Assembly (NCBI GenBank): GCA_963744275.1
Contig: CAVUSX010000029.1
Location: 744,001 to 808,000, forward strand
Length of the DNA stretch: 64,000 nucleotides
Direction of reading: 5' to 3'
From: VAZQ01 sp963744275
GTDB taxonomy: Bacteria; Pseudomonadota; Alphaproteobacteria; Rhizobiales; Xanthobacteraceae
Numbering within the stretch: position 1 is the stretch's first letter; every line of letters begins with the position of its first letter. Below are positions 56,908 through 64,000 of this stretch, in pieces. Below the pieces are notes generated by a model. The model did not search any database and was not told the origin of the DNA. It worked only from the letters and a program-made list of their open reading frames with translations. The position numbers and the translations under genes are program-made.

Positions 56908-58090
56908 ATGCCTCCCTCCCGGCCTGCCACGCAGAAATCGTTCCGGATCGAGCGCCCGTTGCCGTTCGAATTGACCGCGCTGTTGCTGCAGGGCGGCGGC
57001 GCGCTCGGCTCATACCAGGCCGGCGTCTATCAGGCCCTGGCCGAGGCTAATCTCCATCCCGACTGGGTTGCCGGGATTTCGATCGGTGCCGTGAACGCGG
57101 CCCTGATCGCCGGCAATCCCCCGGACAAGCGCGTCGAGACGATTGTGGGAATTCTGGGAGGCGGTCAGCACGCCCCCCGCTGGGGGTGCCGTATCTGAGA
57201 TCGATCGAGATCACCGACGAGTTACCCGCCGCTTCGTCAATCAGCTCGCGCGCTTTCGGCATCATGACCTTCGGGGCGCCCCATTTCTTCGCGCCGCGCT
57301 GGCCGAACCCTCGTCCTATCGCCGTCCCGCAGCGCCGGCCGATCAGCTACTATGACGTCACACCGCTCAAGGCGACGCTCGAGCGCCTGGTGGATTTCGA
57401 CCGCATCAACGCTGGCGCCATGCGTTTCAGCGTCGGCGCGGTGAATGTTGCGCACCGGGAATTTCGTCTATTTCGACACCACCACCCATCGCATCGGCCC
57501 GGCCCATGTGATCGCCAGCGGCTCGCTGCCGCCCGGCTTCCCGGCTACCGAAATCGACGGTGAATACTATTGGGACGGCGGTCTTGTCTCGAACACGCCG
57601 TTGCAATGGGTGCTCGAAATCAGGCCACGACAAGACACGCTCGCCATCCAAATCGATCTCTGGGACGCCCTTGGCGAGATGCCGCGCGACTTGACAAACC
57701 CAGGTGCGGCAAAAGGAGATCCAGTTCTCCAGCCGCACCCGGGCGGCGACCGATCAGTACAAGCGGGCGCAAAAGCTCCGGCTTGCGGTCGCCAACCTGA
57801 TCAAGCAGCTGCCGGCCGAGCTGCGCGAGACGATCGAAGACGTGAAAATGCTGGAGGAGGAGGCGGACGATAAGGTCTGCAACATCATCCAACTCCTCTA
57901 TCACGCCGAGAAATACGAAGGCATCGCCAAGGATTTCGAGTTTTCCCGCCGCACAATGGAAGAGCACTGGCAAGCCGGCCATGACGACGCGGTTCGCACC
58001 CTCAGCCATCCCGAGGTTCTGCAACGCCCCGACAAGCTGGAAGGCGTGCGCACCTTCAATTTCACCAAGACCGAACGAAAGCAGAGTTGA
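56908..58090 (+). CDS. patatin-like phospholipase with DUF3734 tail, four frame shifts
   Basis: It starts MPPSRPATQKSFRIERPLPF and reads TALLLQGGGALGSYQAGVYQ (oxyanion hole) and GISIGAVNAALIAG (nucleophile Ser in GxSxG). After shifts it continues FWEAVSTPP, PYLRSIEITDELPAASSI, and YYWDGGLVSNTPLQWVLEI with the catalytic Asp in DGG. The C-terminal part (LRLAVANLIKQLPAELRETI, DFEFSRRTMEEHWQAGHDDA) matches DUF3734-containing members. The frame order 1, 2, 0, 1, 2 is four +1 insertions. 1183 minus 4 gives 392 residues. Such genes often lie beside PHB or ketone-body genes; here NhaA follows. Confidence 0.85.
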
Positions 58091-58229
58091 TGGCTGAGAA
58101 GCGACAGCCTTATCGACGGCCGCAACGCAGAAAGGTTTGCTCTCCGATGAAGGACGATGATGATCGGGAAGGTCGCGCACGACTATCTGGCCAAATCAAC
58201 CGCCTTCGGATCGATATTGCCTGAACACG

Positions 58230-59436
58230 ATGACTGAATTCCACGCCGCGCCGGCAACTCAGGCAAGCGATCGTTCCGATCTGTACGGAGGCCTGGGGCT
58301 CGCCCTGGCGACGCTGGCCGCTCTGGTGGTCGCCAATTCGGCGCTCAAGCCCTATTACGTCGCGTTCCTGCATCTGACCGGCAAGGTCCAGGATCGGCGC
58401 GATCGGCCTCGCCAAGCCCCTGTAGCTTTGGATCAACGACGGGCTGATGGCGTTCTTCTTCCTGCTGGTCGGTCTCGAGATCAAGCGAGAGATCATGGAG
58501 GGCGCGCTGGCCCCGCAGGCGGCGCTGCCGGTCGCCGGGCGATCGGCGGCTGGTCGTGCCGGCGCGCTCTATGTCGCCTTCAACCGCGAGCGATCCGGTG
58601 GCGCTGCGCGGCTGGGCGATCCCGGCGGCCACCGACATCGCCTTCTCGCTGGCGTGCTGGCGCCCTGGGCAGCCGCGTTCCGCTGGCCCTCAAGGTGTTC
58701 CTGCGCGCTCGCCATCATCGACGACCTGGGCGCCATCCTGATCATCGCGATCTTCTATACCGATCAGCTTTCGGCGCTGTCCCTGGCGCTCGCCGGGCTT
58801 TTCATCACCGGGCTCGCGATCCTGAACGTGACCGGTGTGCGCCGTCTCGCACTCTATCTGGTGCTGGGCGCCTGTTCTGGGTGTCGTGCTGAAGTCGGGC
58901 GTGCACGCGACGCTGGCGGGCGTCGCGGTCGGATGCTCATGCCGCTAAAGCCGGCGAGCGAGGCGGAGCAGCCTGCTGGCCATCCGCCCGAACATGCGAT
59001 CAAGCCTGGTCGGCCTGGTCATCATGCCTGTCTTCGCCTTCGCCAAGCCGGGGTGCCGCTGGCGGGCGTCGCTGGCGAGCCTCACGGCACCGGTGCCGCT
59101 CGGCATCATGGCCGGGCTGTTCCTCGGCAAGCAGATCGGCGTATGTTCGGCGCGGGCCGCGATCAAGCTGGGCGTCGCGCAAGGCCGGCCGTTGGCTCGT
59201 GGGCTCGCTGTACGGCGTGGCGATCCTGGGCGGCATCGGCTTCACCATGAGCCTGTTCATCGGCACGCTCGCGTTCGCCGACGATGGCGTGCTGACGCAG
59301 ATTCGCGTCGGCGTGCTGGCGGGCTCGATCTTGGCCGGCGCGGTGGCGGCGCTCGATTTTGGCTCGGCGCGCGCCGGCGGGGAACGACGCTCTGCGCGCA
59401 ATGTTCCGCGCGGAAATCCGTGTCTTTGCCAACTGA
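58230..59436 (+). CDS. nhaA: Na+/H+ antiporter NhaA, many frame shifts
   Basis: Segments of a single NhaA protein are spread over three frames. They are LALATLAALVVANSALKPYY, MAFFFLLVGLEIKREIMEGA, DPVALRGWAIPAATDIAFSL (with the essential Asp pair region), LAIIDDLGAILIIAIFYTDQ (the Asp-Asp site), KSGVHATLAGVAVG, IMAGLFLGKQIGV and GVAILGGIGFTMSLFIGTLA. It ends at 59436 with FRAEIRVFAN. The length fits a roughly 400-residue NhaA. About eight or more indels are needed, mostly +1, with at least one apparent -1 near 58930. Given the local density of shifts, error is more likely than decay. Confidence 0.8.
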
Positions 59437-59572
59437 CGCAGAGAAGTGTGCCTCTTACCGGCCTTTCGTCGCGGATGCGCCTCGTCGGCATGCTGGCTTG
59501 ATCGCTTCCTGCTAATGTAGCCTGATGATGCCCGAGCAACGTGAGGGGCGCGCGCAAAAAAGGGAGGAGATC

Positions 59573-60849
59573 ATGACGGTGAAATCGAGCTTGCTGGCGC
59601 TCGACGGTGGCGTCGCCTGGATGGCGGGCGCGCGCTGCCGCCGCGGCGGCGCCGCGCGACAGGGCCCCGCCTGGGTCACGCGGCCTGGGCGCATCGCAGC
59701 AGGGGCTGCGGTCCGACGAGGTGGGCAGCGGATCGCCGCCCGTGCGCATGATCGCGCGGGTGACGGTTGCCGGGCAGAAGGCGTGCGGGTTCAGGGCTCG
59801 ACGATACGTCGGGACCGCGCCGGTGGTGTTCGGCAGAGGCCACCATCGGGTTTGCGGGCGCGGGTCGCCGCCGTCGCGGCAGGGTGGTGGCCCGTTGACC
59901 TTCGGGGGCAAGGGGCCGGTGACGGTCGCCGCCGGCGCCGGCGGTGACGAGCGATCCGGTCGCGCTGCGCGTGGAGGCCTTGCGGACAGTCAGCGGTCAG
60001 CCGTTCGTCCCCGACTTGCCGACGTGCGGCCGAGCCGAGCACGACAATGCGGTTCGGTGACCTCCTATCTGCTGACCGACAACGGCGCCGGCGATCAGTG
60101 CCGCTTCCGAGGACGGCAAGCCGTTCGCCGAAGCCGAAGACCACCTCGATGCTCTGGCTGAAGTCGATCGACGTGATCCCGGACGGCCGCGCCGCCACCA
60201 CCATGCGTGGCGTTGGAGGGATTCCGTCACCGACGGCACCTGCTCGACGCTCGATGCCCATGACCGCTGGGAAGGACGCAGCTGGCGGAGCGGCTTCGCT
60301 GGCTGCGGCAAGCAGGTGCCTCATGCGGTGATCAACGAGGGCATCGGCGGCAATACGGTCACCAGCGCCAACCTCAACCCGCCGGCCAACAGCCCGGCCG
60401 GCGTGCGACCGCCTCGACCGCGACGTCTTCTCCATGCCCGGGGTCAGCCCATGTGGTGCTGTTCCTGGGCACCAACGACATCCGGCGCGAGGCGCCCGCC
60501 GATCAGGTCATCGCCGGAATAAGGACATCGTTCGCGCGCGCGTGAAGCAGAAGGGCATCAAGATCATCGGAGTCACAGATCATCCCCGCGCGACAGCGTC
60601 GGTTCGGGAATTCCCGATACCGGGTGGAAGTCGATGCCAAGACCAAGATCAGAAACGAGGTCGATCGATTGGATCCGCACGCAGGGCGGTTCGACGGCGG
60701 TGCTCGACTTCGACAGGCTGGTGCGCGACCGCAGCAATCCGGACATCATCAGCGTGGCCTATGATTGCGGCGACGGGGTGCATCCCTCGCCGTTCGGCTA
60801 TTTCCTGCTGGGCAAGTCGGTCGATCTCGGACTGTTCAAGAGAAAATAG
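59573..60849 (+). CDS. exported GDSL/SGNH-like esterase, many frame shifts
   Basis: The ATG at 59573 follows AGGGAGGAGATC and starts a leader. Pieces in changing frames give SGSPPVRMIARVTVAGQKA, RPLTFGGKGPVTVAAGA, SMLWLKSIDVIPDG, then DSVTDGTCSTLDAHDRWE (the GDS nucleophile block). AVINEGIGGNTVTSANLNPP (Gly/Asn blocks), a GTNDIRRE-type segment near 60470, and DGVHPSPFGYFLLGKSVDLG (Asp-x-x-His) come later. Together they make an SGNH hydrolase of about 420 residues with an N-terminal beta domain. The block order is complete, so the gene is probably intact in the organism. Confidence 0.75.
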
Positions 60850-60892
60850 ACGGGGCCGTGCGCTGGAAGTCGGGGCGGGGCACAAGACGGGT

Positions 60893-63396
<2,504 letters not shown>

Positions 63397-63550
63397 AACG
63401 CCGATCCGGTTATCCGGACAATTTTAATCTCGGCTTGAGGATGTCCTAACCAGCCCGCCCGAAAGCCGCGGCGCGCCGGTGGCCTGTTAGAACGTTCTTT
63501 CCGCGATCCGTGATCTGGTCCCTCCCGCACGCAACGAAGACGGGCGGATC

Positions 63551-64000
63551 ATGCGTCAGATTATCGTCCTTGCCGGAATGCTGATCGGCTTGGGGGTGGT
63601 GGCGGCCAAGGTTGCGGATCAGACCGTCCGCACGCCGGTCGCGCCGCCCGCGGCGGCCGCGCTGCCGGCGGCGCCGAGCTGCAGTGGCCCCGGCCGCGCA
63701 GAATTCCTACGGCAGCAGCGTGGTCGTTCCGCACGACGCGCGCGGCCACTTCGTGGTCGACGCAAGGGTCGACGGGCGCCACATGGAGTTCATGCTCGAT
63801 ACCGGCGCCTCGGTGGTGGCGCTGCGGGCACGCGATGCCGCGGCGCTCGGCATCCATCCGGCGGCGCGCGAATTCACCGTCGAGGTCAAGACCGCCAATG
63901 GATCGACGCGGGCGGCGCCGGTCGAGCTCGGCATGGTCGAGGTCAGCGGGCTCACGGTGCGCAATGTGGCGGCGCTGGTGTCGCTGGACGAGGCGCTGAG
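63551..64000 (+). CDS. retropepsin-like aspartic protease (TIGR02281 type), partial, one frame shift
   Basis: It starts MRQIIVLAGMLIGLGVVAAK (membrane anchor or signal). One shift near 63690 leads into SVVVPHDARGHFVVDARVDG and MEFMLDTGASVVALRARDAA. DTGAS is the single catalytic Asp motif of retroviral-type aspartic proteases. VKTANGSTRAAPVELGMVEV follows. The gene runs off the right edge. Members of this family are small exported or membrane-anchored proteins with clan AA folds. Substrates are mostly unknown. Confidence 0.78.
   Translation, partial: MRQIIVLAGMLIGLGVVAAKVADQTVRTPVAPPAAAALPAAPSCSGPGRAEFLRQQRGRSARRARPLRGRRKGRRAPHGVHARYRRLGGGAAGTRCRGARHPSGGARIHRRGQDRQWIDAGGAGRARHGRGQRAHGAQCGGAGVAGRGAE

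Noticed and set aside
57704..58090. Separate gene for the C-terminal 128 residues of the patatin
   Set aside because: It continues the patatin sequence after a one-base shift, and the DUF3734-type tail belongs to that family.

Overview
The window is GC-rich chromosomal DNA from an alphaproteobacterium. It is most likely a member of the Hyphomicrobiales/Rhizobiales near Bradyrhizobium, Rhodopseudomonas or Xanthobacteraceae. The best support is the block 25.0-33.7 kb: ahcY, HPr, a mannose-type EIIA, a short HPr kinase, chvG, chvI, and (divergent) pckA, an order typical of that group. The sfsA-map-radC run and several families of intergenic palindromes agree with this. No rRNA, tRNA, CRISPR array or prophage was recognised.

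Layout. 0.4-2.1 kb: an exported c-type cytochrome and a YVTN beta-propeller protein. 2.3-6.05 kb: a large autotransporter with a tandem-repeat passenger. 6.2-11.7 kb: a methyltransferase, a decayed SMP-30-like gene start, and a lower-GC exported beta-helix gene. 11.7-14.05 kb: sfsA-map-radC, where radC lacks its catalytic motif. 14.2-19.3 kb: NhaP2-type antiporter, modBC without modA, a YIP1-like membrane protein, MepA. 19.4-24.6 kb: Tat-exported RidA homologue, LepA, class II glutamine amidotransferase, GT39-type glycosyltransferase. 25.0-33.7 kb: the AhcY/PTS/ChvGI/PckA block. 33.8-41.5 kb: a 982-residue exported protein of unknown function, an LTXXQ protein, an LhgO-like oxidoreductase, a DUF2865 protein, a second RidA homologue. 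41.4-47.3 kb: ion antiporter, DNA polymerase I, acyltransferase. 47.5-49.1 kb: an IS110-family element that cut off the end of a drug/metabolite transporter gene. 50.1-56.8 kb: Bug-type binding protein, two small genes, an RND adaptor/pump pair. 56.9-64.0 kb: patatin, NhaA, GDSL-like esterase, HrpB and the start of a retropepsin-like protease.

A striking property is the number of broken reading frames in genes that should be intact, including polA. In polA, the 41.4-42.9 kb antiporter, the acyltransferase, the IS110 transposase, modC, the oxidoreductase and the patatin, each frame step I could follow is a +1 insertion. The number of insertions restores a length divisible by three in each. This looks like residual insertion-type sequencing error rather than biological decay, and it is densest at 57-63.4 kb. 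I therefore annotate those genes as single coding regions with interrupted frames.

I did not find a clearly new multi-gene system. The best candidates for a second look are the radC deletion, the seven-repeat unknown protein, the putative guide-RNA region of the IS110 element, the duplicated LTXXQ protein and the putative SahR-type operator before ahcY.
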